From: Heracleum sosnowskyi
Lineage: Eukaryota > Streptophyta > Magnoliopsida > Apiales > Apiaceae
Direction: 5' to 3'
Length of the DNA: 64,000 nt
NCBI GenBank assembly: GCA_030848705.1
Contig: CM061238.1
Location: forward strand, 55,033,133 to 55,097,132
The position numbers and the translations under genes are program-made. The notes beneath the pieces are model-generated. The model was not told where the DNA came from, ran no database searches, and saw only the letters and a list, made by a program, of their open reading frames with translations. Numbering within the stretch: position 1 is the first letter of the stretch; every line of letters starts with the position of its first letter. Shown in pieces: positions 33,900-45,103 of the stretch.

Positions 33900-36251
33900 C
33901 TAAGTGTTAGTTTTAAGGATCCAGACTTGCTTGGACCCTTTGCCTTTCTTAACAGTGTTAGCTTTTGCAGCGGAATCAACTTTCTCAGAGTTTAAACTAA
34001 CATTGTCAGATTTTACACTAGCAGAGTTTGCTCTAACCCATTTCAAGTTGGGTTTTAGCTCATAGTAATTATGATAAATTGCATGATAACTCTTACATGT
34101 GTAAATAGAATGCCAAGTGCTCCCACAATGTTTGCATAAAGTCTGTGGTTTTACTCTAACATAATCATTCTTTACTTCTGAAGTAGAAGGTAAAGAATTA
34201 ATATGCTTGTTCTTAGTGCAAAATCTAGCAAGATGATTAGAACTACCACAACTGTAACATGTTTTCCTTAAAGCACCAGCATTAGGCAAATAATTATTTC
34301 TATTGTTTATGCCTATTTTTCCATTCCTATTTCTCTTGGACCCTTTAGGTTTCATGGCAGACTTAACCTCTTTGAGCTTATGTTTAAACTGTTTTCCTGT
34401 CATTAAACCAACATTAACCTGTTTCTCACAGACTCTTATTGGTTCTTTAACAGCTTCTAACTCAACAGGCTTCTCTGTTTTAGATTCAGTATCTACTTGT
34501 TCAACACAAGTTTCAACTGGCTCCATAACAGTTTCTTTCACAACTGCAGATTTTAACTTTCCAGATTCAGGAACAAATGTTACAGGAGTTGAATATGAAC
34601 TTGTGAAAGCTCTAAACTTAATTTTATCTTGAAACCTAAGTTCATCTTCCTCACTGTATCCTAAACCTACAGCATCTGTTTGAAAAACTTGATGTGTATC
34701 TCTGCCAGAATTAGTCCAAGTTTTAATTATTTTTCTTTCCTTCTCTAAATCAGATTCTAGTTGCTTATACCTTTTAAGCAACTCCTGTTCCACATAAACA
34801 GCATCATCTCTTTCTTTTTGAGTCTGCTTCATATTCTCAAGTTCTCTTTCAAGAAACTTGTTTCTTTCTTTAAGACTAAGATTCTCAGATTTAATCCTTT
34901 CATTCTCTAAAGTCTGATCCCTATAACTAACATGTATGTTCTTAAGATAAATTCTTAATTCAGAAATATTATCAGTATCATACGCATAAGTAGTTAGGGG
35001 TACCTTATTTTCTGATGATTCAGTCTCATCTTTGACAGTTGCCATAAGAGCATAATTTTCTCCATCATCAGAATCTGAAGTATCTGCCCAGTCTTTGCCT
35101 TTAGAGACGAGTGCTTTTCCAGTTTTTCCTTTCTTGCACTCTGGAGCATAGTGACCCATCTCTTTGCACTTGTAGCACTGGATCTCAGATTTGTCCTTCT
35201 TACCAGACTTGGTATCCCTTCCATCAGACTTTCTGAAATTCTTCTTCTCAGAATTTGAATCTCTCCTTGAGAATCTTTTACCTTTCTTGAAGTTCTTGAA
35301 TCCCATCTTCTTGAAGGTCTTCACCATCAATGCCGCCATTTGCATCAACTGTTCTTCATCATCCTCAGAGTCAGAAGCTTCATCAGAGTTTGAGTCATCA
35401 TCAGAGTTTGATGACTCACTTTCAGATTTAATGACTAAAGCCTTTCCCTTGGCTTTCTTCTTTGATGATTCCTTCTTTTCAATGGGCTTCTCCTCAACTT
35501 TGAGAGCAACAGATTTTGTCTTCTTGCTTGATCTTCTGTTTCTTTGATCTATCTCAAGTTCGTGAGTCTTTAACAAGCCATAAATCTCATCAAGATCTGT
35601 ATCTTCAAGATCATAATTATCTCTGATTGAGGTCGTCTTCAGATCCCATTTTTCAGGTAGAGATAAGAGAAACTTGAGATTTGACTCTTCAAGATTATAT
35701 TCTTTGTCAACCAGAGACAGATCATTCAGTAATTTACAAAACCTGTCATAAGTCTCAGTCAAGGTTTCATTAGATCTTGAATCAAAGTGCTCATACTCCT
35801 GTGTGAGTATTGTCTTCCTGTTCTTCTTTATAGCAGTGGTTCCTTGACACCTTACTTCCAAAGCATCCCAGATTTCCTTTGCCGTTTTGCAGCCAATTAC
35901 TCTGTTAGACATAACATTATCTAAAGCACTGTGGAGTAGATGTCTAACCTTTGCATCCTTTGCAATTGATGAGATGTCTTCAGGAGTATAATCTTTCTTT
36001 TCCTTTGGAATCAGTGTCTGTTCTTTATCACCAACAGCAGGAGATAATTTAGTTGGCTTATGAGGACCATTATTGATTCTGTCAAGATATTCTGGATCTG
36101 TAGCCTCCAGAAACATGGTCATCTTCACCTTCCATATTGGATACTCTATTGGCCTGAGAATTGGAACCCTGATAGTTTCATATCGACTCACAGAATTTGG
36201 CTTAACCTGTTCAGCCGCAGGAGGAACTTGATTTTGATTTTCTTCAGACAT
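33900..36251 (-). CDS. gag of Sirevirus B, 783 aa
   Basis: ATG at 36251 (MSEENQNQVPPA). The N-terminal helical gag domain contains RVPILRPIEYPIWKVKM and KEIWDALEVRCQG. An acidic Ser/Asp-rich stretch (about 275-300) is rich in NSD encoded by the family motif. First zinc knuckle CYKCKEMGHYAPEC at 359-372; coiled coil about 445-510; two further CX2CX4HX4C motifs at 665-678 and 706-719. The protein ends WILKTNT. It forms the particle and binds RNA. Pol follows after 13 bases in another frame. Confidence 0.93.
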   Translation of the reverse strand: MSEENQNQVPPAAEQVKPNSVSRYETIRVPILRPIEYPIWKVKMTMFLEATDPEYLDRINNGPHKPTKLSPAVGDKEQTLIPKEKKDYTPEDISSIAKDAKVRHLLHSALDNVMSNRVIGCKTAKEIWDALEVRCQGTTAIKKNRKTILTQEYEHFDSRSNETLTETYDRFCKLLNDLSLVDKEYNLEESNLKFLLSLPEKWDLKTTSIRDNYDLEDTDLDEIYGLLKTHELEIDQRNRRSSKKTKSVALKVEEKPIEKKESSKKKAKGKALVIKSESESSNSDDDSNSDEASDSEDDEEQLMQMAALMVKTFKKMGFKNFKKGKRFSRRDSNSEKKNFRKSDGRDTKSGKKDKSEIQCYKCKEMGHYAPECKKGKTGKALVSKGKDWADTSDSDDGENYALMATVKDETESSENKVPLTTYAYDTDNISELRIYLKNIHVSYRDQTLENERIKSENLSLKERNKFLERELENMKQTQKERDDAVYVEQELLKRYKQLESDLEKERKIIKTWTNSGRDTHQVFQTDAVGLGYSEEDELRFQDKIKFRAFTSSYSTPVTFVPESGKLKSAVVKETVMEPVETCVEQVDTESKTEKPVELEAVKEPIRVCEKQVNVGLMTGKQFKHKLKEVKSAMKPKGSKRNRNGKIGINNRNNYLPNAGALRKTCYSCGSSNHLARFCTKNKHINSLPSTSEVKNDYVRVKPQTLCKHCGSTWHSIYTCKSYHAIYHNYYELKPNLKWVRANSASVKSDNVSLNSEKVDSAAKANTVKKGKGSKQVWILKTNT

Positions 36252-36300
36252 GATTATTACTGTGTTTTAATCGTAAAACTGTATATATTAAACAGCCTTG

Positions 36301-36312
36301 GCTCTGATACCA
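36301..36312 (-). other. Primer binding site of Sirevirus B
   Basis: TGGTATCAGAGC on the minus strand, exact complement of the 3' end of initiator tRNA-Met, two bases inside the 5' LTR. Confidence 0.9.
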
Positions 36313-36314
36313 AT

Positions 36315-36861
36315 TGTTAGGCCGAATACACAATATAATCAAGTATGTATGAGAATAACAATAATTAATAACACTGTTTATGAATCAATTAAACTGTAAT
36401 CTTATTAACAGCTTCTCTCTTTATGATGTTAATGAATCATAAAGAGCTTCTAGGTTACACAAAAAATATCTCAATGATCGCATCCCTTCTAGGGATAACC
36501 TATCTGTGTTTATATAGTACACAGCTACATACAATCCTTCTCTAATTGATATTCCTACAAGTTAGCTATACAATTCATATCAATTAAGGATTGCTTCTTA
36601 TCTTCTATCCTGTTTCCTTAGCTGTATCAATATATTCTGCTTCTTTCCATCTTCAGAATGTATTGCTTCTAGAATCTTCAATTCTGCACCGACAGCTAAT
36701 TCAACTATCACCTTGTCAGACTTTAAATAAACTCTGACCGGCTTCCTTTAAACTCTTCACCCTATCAGAGTTTAACTAAACTCTGATCGGCTTCTGATAA
36801 ACTCTTGTCAGTACCTGTTGCTTAAACACTGATAAACAAACATTAGCAATTATATCTAACA
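36315..36861 (-). repeat. 5' LTR of Sirevirus B
   Basis: 547 bp, no difference from 24007-24553 seen by eye. Followed by the target duplication GAGAG. Confidence 0.95.
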
Positions 36862-37326
36862 GAGAGTAAGATAAAAAGTGAATTAAAGAAAGCAAAAATG
36901 CTTAAATACTCCCCCAAAATTTCTCAAAAATTAAGTCCAATAATAATTGTAAATTACTGGATTGGCTTAAAATTTTACCGTTATAATTAAAACATGACCA
37001 TGATTTATACTTACAGGGGTGTATGTATAGATCGTGGTAAAAAGGCGTGTAAATTTCAACGGTTAGATTAACAGTGCTATATCAACGAATCAGAATTGAG
37101 CGTTTAAAATTCGGTCTATTTCGTTGATAAAGCTGCATTTCGTTGACATAAAAGAGCTGTCAACGAAATACCCAGAAAAATGCTAAGACTGGCAACGGAA
37201 TAGGACATTCGTTGACATAGTAATATTGACTTAGACAAAATTTCACTTTTTCCTGAGAAAATTAATTCACAGAAAATCATAGCAAATTTCTCGCTGCGAT
37301 TTAACTTGAAAAAATCTCAAAAATAA
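36862..37326 (-). other. Spacer between pol and ORF3 of Sirevirus E
   Basis: Non-coding. Between 37080 and 37215 it has about six copies, in both orientations, of a TTCGTTGA or TCAACGAA motif, the same motif that is repeated in the E LTR at 2145-2485. No antisense ORF is present. Confidence 0.65.
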
Positions 37327-38189
37327 TTAAGAGAAATTTAGCATACCTAGCTCACTTACTAATCTTGAGAATGTTGATTCATCAAGTGGCTGGGTAAAGA
37401 TGTCTGCAAGTTGTTGTTCACTTGGAACAAAATGTAACTCCACAGTACCATTCATAACATGTTCTCTAATGAAATGGTACTTGATGTCAATGTGCTTGGT
37501 CCTTGAATGCTGCACTGGATTCTCAGTAATTGCAATAGCACTAGTGTTGTCACAGAAAATAGGAATTTTCTCAACTCTTAATCCATAATCAAGTAGTTGA
37601 TTTTTCATCCATAAAATCTGTGCACAACAACTTCCAGCTACAATGTACTCAGCCTCAGCTGTGGAGGTAGAAACTGAGTTTTGTTTCTTGCTAAACCATG
37701 ATACAAGCTTATTTCCTAGGAATTGACAAGTGCCAGTTGTGCTTTTCCTGTCAATTTTACATCCTCCATAATCTGCATCTGAATAACCAATTATTTCAAA
37801 GCCAGATTCTCTAGGATACCAAATGCCAAGGTTTGGTGTTCCTTTGAGATATCTAAAAATTCTTTTAATAGCAACTAAATGAGATTCCCTAGGATAAGCT
37901 TGAAATCTAGCACATAGACATGTATCAAACATAATATCAGGTCTACTAGCTGTTAAATATAAAAGTGAGCCTACCATGCCTCTGTAACCTGAAATGTCCA
38001 CAAATTTTTCCTTAGTATTCAATTCAAGTTTAGTAGCAGTAGGCATGGGAGTTTTGGCAGGAGAGCATTCCATTAAGTTAAATTTCTTTAACAAATCATG
38101 AATGTACTTTGTTTGTGACTAATGAAAATGCCTTCATTAACTTGTTTCACTTGGAGACCAAGGAAATAAGTTAATTCTCCCATCATGCT
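37327..38189 (-). pseudogene. 3' end of pol of Sirevirus E (RT end and RNase H)
   Basis: On the minus strand the RT tail GELTYFLGLQVKQ is followed by a frameshift at about 38100; the open part (38094-37327) reads LLYLTASRPDIMFDTCLCAR, GYSDADYGGCKIDRKST, AEAEYIVAGSC and LADIFTQPLDESTF and then stops. It is close to, but clearly diverged from, the A, B and C pol. The 5' portion of pol is displaced beyond element C, outside the window. Confidence 0.85.
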
Positions 38190-38729
38190 TGTTAGATCAG
38201 AATTCAATGATCGTCAGGAGCTAGACTCAACTGATCAGGATTGCTGACGTCATCAGGATTGCATGGTCGTCAGGATCAGAGTACATATCAGGACTGGGAT
38301 CAGGTTTGATCATCAGGACTGGAAGCTGATCAGGATTCCTACTTCGAGTTATATTCGGAGTCTAGTTAAACATGGAAGTTTATTTTGTCGGTTCCTGGTT
38401 TGTAGAATGTAGCTATCAATTATGGATAGGTTTCAATCTTTGTAATTGATTAGGACTTATCGTTGATAGAGAAGCTGTGTAGTATATAAACACAGTTTAG
38501 GTTTCGATTTATGTACGAGAACATAAACGATCATACACTCGAGTATTTTGTGTAAACTAGCAGCTCTCAAGAACATCAGAATTTCTTGAGAGAGTTTGTA
38601 ACAGTTTTATATCAGATTTAATAAAGCTGTTATTGTTCTTTCATATTTGTGTTATTTACTTGATTAAGTCAAGAATCTTAAACAATTGTATTCAACCCCC
38701 CTTCTACAATTGTTAATTACTGGGCAACA
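38190..38729 (+). repeat. 5' LTR of Sirevirus C
   Basis: 540 bp, TGTTAGATCAG to GGGCAACA. About eight TCAGGA/TCAGGT units crowd 38210-38335. Near the 3' end CAATTGTA and TACAATTG flank a C-rich loop (38683-38712), a possible hairpin shared with the E LTR. Confidence 0.88.
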
Positions 38730-38731
38730 AT

Positions 38732-38743
38732 TGGTATCAGAGC
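38732..38743 (+). other. Primer binding site of Sirevirus C
   Basis: TGGTATCAGAGC, the tRNA-Met complement, two bases after the LTR. Confidence 0.9.
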
Positions 38744-38779
38744 AAACTGATTTAATTCTGAATCAGATACGATCTAAAG

Positions 38780-41092
38780 ATGTCGACAACCAAGTATGAA
38801 AGCATGAAGATTCCCATCTTGCAGAAATCAGAATATCCAACATGGAGGGTAAAGATGCTGATGTACCTGGAGGCTATGGATCCTGACTATTTGGACAGGA
38901 TTCGTGATGGACCATATATACCTATAAAGTTCATAGAATGAACAGATACGGTACCTGAACATTATGTGGTCAAGGCTAAAAGTGAATGGACTCCAGAAGA
39001 AAAAGCTCATGTACTCAGGGAACCAAAGATAAAGAATATCTTGCACAGTAGTCTTGATGTTGTCATGTCAAACAGAGTGATGGCATGCAAGTCTTTAAAA
39101 GAAATCTGGGATACTTTGGAAACTCAGTGCCAGGGATCTGCATCTGTCAAGAAAAACAGAAGGGCTCTTTTGATTCAAGAATATGAACAATTTGATGCAA
39201 GACCTGATGAGAGCCTAACTGATCTATATGATAGATTTCTGACACTATTGAGCAGTTTATCTTTAGTTGACAAGGACTATGAAACTGAAGATTCAAACAC
39301 CAAGTTTCTAAGAGCTTTACCTGAAGAATGGGACACTCAGACCTCAATAATTAGACATCAGTATGATCTGAACACTGTGTCTCTTGATGAAGTCTTTGGG
39401 ACGCTAAGAACTCATGATCTTGAAGTTCAACAGAGAAAGAACAAGAAAAGCAGCAAGGCAAAATCAATTGCTTTGAAAGCAGAGGCTAAATCAAAAGGAA
39501 AAACTATGGAGGTCTCTAGAAGTAAAACAAGAATAGTTGAGTCAGATCCTGATGACTCTTCATCAGATACTGATGGCAATCCTGATGCCAATACTGATGA
39601 TGATTCTTCTGACTCAGACATGGAAGAGATGGTTGCTATGATTGTCAGAAACTTCAGGAGGATGAAGTTCAGGAAGAGTAGAAGACAAGGCAACTTTCAG
39701 AAAAAGGCTTTCAATGCAAACAAAGACAAGTATATCAAAAAGGACAGCAAGAGTAGCAAATTTGACAAGTCAAAGGTTAGATGCTACAAGTGTAATGGTA
39801 TGGGTCACTTTGCTTCTGAGTGCAAGAAGATAAAGGCACTTATCACATCAAGCAAGGATTGGATGGACTCTTCCTCAGAATCTGATACTGAGGTAGTCAA
39901 CTATGCTCTAATGGCCAATGCTGATGTAACTGCTGCTCCTGATGATAAGGTACTAAATACTATCTCTGATTTTGATACTGATAATGCTTCTGAGTTAAGA
40001 CGTTTTCTAAAGTCATTACATATTAGCTTTAGAAGTCAAACTGCTGAAAATACTAGGATCTTATCTGAGATGTCTGAACTTAGAAAAAGGAATGACATAT
40101 TAGAAGCTGAATTTTCTCGTATGCAAGAAGTACAAAAAGAATGTGATAATGCTAAACACATGTACTTAGAGATGAAATCTAAATGTACTTCTCTTGAAAA
40201 GGAACTTGAATATACTAATGAGAAAATCAGAACCTGGACAGACTCTGGTAGGAAATTTCATGAGATTAATACCTCTAAGAATTGGAAAGAGTGTCTAGGA
40301 TATAAGTCAGATGAGGATAAGAAATTGAAAGAGAAAATTGTCATTGATGAGACAGTCAGTCCAAAGACCTATAGACATGTTATAGATGCAACCAAATCTA
40401 AGATTACTCCTGTAAATTTTGTTTTTGGTAAGGATTCCAATTCTACTTTTGAAAAGGGATCTACCTCTACTCAAGGAATTAAAATTATAAAGTCTAAACC
40501 TGTCATGAATAAAGTCACTAAGAATGTAGGACTATTGTCTCAGAAACAGCTTAAAGATAAAATCTGTGAGGTGACAGATAAGAAAAAGGAAGCTACTGTT
40601 AAGAGAAACAGGAATGGTAAAGTTGGGATCAATAAAGAGAATGGTTACAAATATATCCCAAATGCACCTAGAAAGTGTTGTTTTAACTGTGGTAACTCTA
40701 ATCATCTTGCTATTGATTTTAAGAAGAGTAAGAAGAAGATTGCTGATATTTCTAAGTCTGATGTTAGGAATAGATCAGTATTTTATAAACCACAGAAGTC
40801 CTGTTTTCATTGTGGTAGTATATGGCATTCTATTTATACTTGTAAAGAGTATCATGATTTGTAATATAACTTTTATGATCCATTGCCTAAGTTTGATAGT
40901 AGTACAAAGTCTGATAGAATTGAGAATGTAATAGTGAATCATGCTTTTGTTAATACTGATACTGACAAAGCAAATCCTGATGGAGTAAATCCTGTCAGGA
41001 CTGCTAATGTCAAAAAGTCTTTTGCTGCTAAAATTAATAAATTGCATGAAAAAGGAACCCAACATGTATGGGTTCCTAAGTGTTCTAACTAG
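38780..41092 (+). pseudogene. gag of Sirevirus C (two nonsense codons)
   Basis: ATG at 38780 (MSTTKYESMKIPILQ). One frame can be followed over the whole length, but it is broken by TGA at 38939 and TAA at 40862 before the natural stop near 41092. The helical gag domain, an acidic stretch with repeated PD and TD residues encoded by the ATCCTGATG motif, a first knuckle CYKCNGMGHFASEC, a coiled coil, and two C-terminal knuckles are visible. The second knuckle reads CFNCGNSNHLAIDF, so its last Cys is lost. Confidence 0.88.
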
Positions 41093-41108
41093 TGTGTTTC
41101 TATTCTGA

Positions 41109-43999
41109 TTGCAGGGAAAAAGGAAGAATGTGTTAGTCATGGATAGTGGATGTTCTGTGCACATGACTGGAAACAAGGCCCTGTTATCAGAATATGAGGA
41201 AAAAGCTGGCCCATTTGTGTCTTATGGAGATGGCAACATTGGACAAACTTTGGGATATGGCAATATGATCATTGGAAATGTCATCATTGAAAAAGTAGCT
41301 CTAGTGAAGGGACTAAAACACAACCTGTTGAGTATTAGTCAAATCACTGACAGAGGTTATCATGTCAACTTATATTCCACACATTGTGAAGTAGTCAGTA
41401 AAGCAACATGAAAGATAGCTCTGACTAGCTACAGGTATGGTAACATATATGAAGCCAACATTCAATAAAATACTGATGGCTCTCCTACATATCTGATCAG
41501 TAAAGCTTCAATAGATGAAAGTTGGAATTGGCACAAGAAGCTTTCTCATCTCAACTTCAGCAATATCAATGAGTTGGTTAAGAAAGATTTAGTGAGAGGA
41601 TTACCAAAAGTATTATATACACCTGATGGACTCTGTGATGCATGTCAGAAAGCAAAACAAAGAAGGACATCATTCCAGAGTAAATCAGAATCCTCTATTG
41701 AAGAACCATATCACATGCTACATCTTGATCTATTTGGTCCAGTCAACATCATGTCCATCAGTAAGAAAAGGTACACTCTTGTAATTGTTGATGAATATTC
41801 TAGATTCACATGGGTGTATTTTCTGCACAGAAAAGATGAGACTTCTGAAGTTCTGTTGGATCAGGTGAGAATGATTGAGACAACCACAAAGTACAAAGTC
41901 AAGATACTGAGAAGTGATAATGGTACTGAATTTAAGAATTCAAAGATGGAAGAGTTCTACAAATACAAATGAATCATTCAACAATTCTTTGCTCCTGGCA
42001 CACCCCAGCAAAATGGAGTAGTTGAAAGGCAAAATAGAACTCTTATTGAAGCTAGCAGAACTATGTTGGAAGAAGCTAAATTACCTACATATATCTGGGC
42101 AGAAGCAGTCAACACAACATGCTATACTCAAAATCTCACATTAATAAACAGGCATGGTAGTACTCCTTATCAGTCACTCAAGGAGAAGAAACCAAGTCTG
42201 AAGCATCTGCATGTGTTTGGATGTAAATGTTTTGTTCTCAGAACTCATCCTGAACAGCTAGGGAAACTTGAAACAAAGGCTGATGAAGGAATTTTCATAG
42301 GCTATCCTGCATCAAGAGCCTTCAGAGTTTTTAATTTGAGAACAAGAACTGTCATGGAGTCAATACATGTATCTTTTGATGATAAGAAGATAACTGGAAT
42401 CAGTGAAGACTCTCATGATAGATTGATTTTTGAAAATGAAGCTACCAAGGAACCTGAAGAAAGTAAATCAGAAGCTGTCAATTCATCAGATCCTGATGGG
42501 TCACCAAATCCTGATGACACACCAGATACTGATGGTGCTAATACTGATGATGCAATCAATAGTGATACTTCTAGTAGTGCTAATGTTGAGGGGGAGCAAC
42601 AACATTCTCCTACAAGTTCAGAGTCAACTCAATCATCAGGACAGAATTCTTCAGATACTGATTCAAGTGATGATCCTGATAACTTATCAGGAAGAGATAG
42701 CAATAATTCAGGGGGAGCTTCAAATCAAGCAAATTCTTCAAATCAAGATAACACCAATCCAGGGGGAGCATCTACTTCAAGGACTGATTTACCACCAGCA
42801 AGGAAATGGACTGCAAGTCATACTCCTGATTTTATCATTGGAGATCCTGATGCAGGTGTTCAAACAAGAAGTGCAACTCAGAATGAATGTCTATAAAATA
42901 ACTTTCTATCCAAGGAGGATCCAAAGAAAGTTGAAGATGCACTTAAAGATGATGATTGGGTTACTGCAATGCAAGAGGAACTGAATGAATTTGAAAGAAA
43001 TGAAGTCTGGAAACTGGTACCAAGACCAAAGAATAGATCAATTGTTGGTACAAAGTGGATTTTTAAGAACAAGACTGATTCTGATGGAGTAATAATCAGA
43101 AACAAAGCTAGACTAGTTGCAAAGGGGTATTCTCAACAAGAGGGAATTGACTATGATGAAACTTTTGCTCCTGTTGCAAGATTAGAAGCCATCAGGATAT
43201 TTCTTGCTTATGTAGCTCATAAGAAATTCAAGGTTTTCCAGATGGATGTTAAAAGTGCTTTCTTAAATGGAGAACTGGAGGAAGAAGTCTATGTTGAGCA
43301 ACCTCCTGGTTTCATTGATCCTAAATATCCAGATTATGTCTACAGATTGGATAAGGCACTTTATGGACTAAAGCAAGCTCCAAGAGCATGGTATGAAACC
43401 TTAGCTCTATTCTTACTGGAAAGTGGATTCAAAAGAGGTGCTATTGATAAAACTCTATTTTATTTGAATCATGGTAAGGACTTGTTGTTAGTTCAGATTT
43501 ATGTTGATGATGTCATTTTTGGGTCAACAAACAATAAGCTATGTGAAAAGTTTTCCAAGCTTATGCAGTCAAGATATCAAATGGGCATGATGGGAGAAAT
43601 GAGTTACTTTCTTGGTCTTCAAGTTAAACAGACTGATGAAGGGATTTTTATCAATCAGTCAAAATATACAAGGAATTTATTGACAAGGTTTAACATGCAA
43701 GATAGTTCTCCTTCTACAACTCCCATAGCTACAGCTACCAAACTTGATCCTGATCAAGGTGCTGAGGTAGATGTAACTCACTACAGAGGAATGATTGGCT
43801 CTTTATTGTATCTCACTGCAAGTAGATCAGATATCATGTTTGCAACCTGTCTGTGTGCAAGATTTCAAGCAAAACCTAGAGAACCCCATCTGATTGCAGT
43901 CAAAAGAATTTTCAGATATCTCAAAGGCATTCCTTCACTTGGCCTTTGGTATGCAAGGGAATCAGATTTTGGGTGGTGTGGTTATTCAGATGCTGATTT
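41109..43999 (+). pseudogene. pol of Sirevirus C, first part
   Basis: Starts after a CTGATTGCAGGG sequence in a frame different from gag. Protease DSGCSVHMTG, integrase HLDLFGP and SDNGTEF, acidic spacer with PD/TD repeats, RT MDVKSAFLNG and IYVDDVIFG, up to the RNase H start GYSDADF, where element N is inserted. Four premature stops lie in this frame (41409, near 41466, 41970, near 42894) but I saw no frameshift. Otherwise it is very similar to B pol. Confidence 0.9.
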
Positions 44000-45103
44000 T
44001 GTTGGGTTTTATACTAAACTATTCATTAGTAGTATATAAACATTGTCCATTTTATTGAGAATCTTGATTGCATATTTTTACATTGTCTATTTATTATATA
44101 TTGTGGATAATTTAGTATCAAATGGGATAACAGAAGATTAAATTATCAGTGTCTATATATAATATAAAGGGTTCACAGTTTAAGTGGAATTAGACAAACC
44201 ACTGGAATAACTGAAATATTATTTGGGAATAGTTTATCTTGACTATTAAATAATACTTGTATACTTTGTGTATATTGAACAGGATCAAATTTAGAATTGT
44301 TCCCTTAAACTGATTAAGAAGGTGAACTAAGATTCTATGTTATTATTAATGCTTAGGTTCTTAATCCGGATATAGTAATTGACACGTGTATATTATTTAC
44401 ATGCTTTGATTTATATATGAAATAATTCTTTTGAATTATATCATTATATTTTGGGTGATGGAATAATATATATGGTGAATATTATTTATTGAAGGAATCT
44501 GTGTCCTGATAATATTCGGGTTAATGATGTCCCCTTGAAAGCTCAAAAGGATTTAATTATGTGAAATCCTGCAGGTGGATTTATTCCGGCATAATTAAAT
44601 AAAGGTAGAGTGGATGATCAAGGGTATAAGATGTTAATTAAATGAATTTTCAGTAATTTATTTAATTAATGGGCATGCGCTATTTTAAACATGGGGAATT
44701 TAATAAGCAAATAATATTGGAACCGAATTAATTAATTAAGTTGCGGTATTAGGAAAGGTAGTGCAAATATTAATTCTTTAGTGGATTGAATTAATATTTA
44801 ATTACATTGGGCTAGGCCCAGGATGTAATTAAAAGGCCCAACCTAATTATCCATGATCCCTATTGTAGCCCTATATATATTCTTATTCTCTTCTTGCTAG
44901 GGTGGGTTAAGAAAAATATTATAGCCACCTAGGAGCAAGAAGAGAGGTTAACTTGAGAAGACGGAGGCCACACTTCGCTCAAGGGAATTTGGGAATACAA
45001 TAGAAGAGCGTGGAATCAACCGTTAACAAGGTGATTTTCTTTTCGCACTCCTTAATTGTGTATCATAAATTGTAGTAGAACCCCAAGTCCGTGGTTCCCA
45101 ACA
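44000..45103 (+). repeat. 5' LTR of copia element N
   Basis: 1104 bp from TGTTGGGTTTTATAC to GTTCCCAACA, same length as 55385-56488. Confidence 0.93.

Larger units (their letters stand above)
24007..36861 (-). mobile_element. Sirevirus B, complete young element (12.86 kb)
   Basis: Two 547-bp LTRs that look identical by eye, a 5-bp duplication GAGAG (24002-24006 and 36862-36866), an intact primer site, intact gag and intact pol. ORF3 is split by one frameshift. It is in the same family as A (shared ORF structure, shared AAACTCTGA motif, LTR ends TGTTAGGCCG) but distinct in LTR sequence. It carries an extra segment with an antisense ORF. It is the best candidate here for recent activity among the Sireviruses. 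Confidence 0.95.
1562..38189 (-). mobile_element. Sirevirus E, host of the nested insertions (discontinuous)
   Basis: Pieces of one minus-strand Sirevirus lie in the correct order when read right to left: pol end (38189-37327), spacer (37326-36862 plus 24006-23930), ORF3 start (23929-23397), ORF3 middle (11824 to about 11745), ORF3 end (7619-7092), polypurine tract (2555-2548) and 3' LTR (2547-1562). The gaps are exactly the inserted elements B, A, the gypsy-like LTR and CACTA-1. The reading frame and similarity to the other ORF3 copies continue across the A insertion point. The 5' part (gag, 5' LTR) must lie beyond C, outside the window. Several stops and frameshifts show it is dead. Confidence 0.75.
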
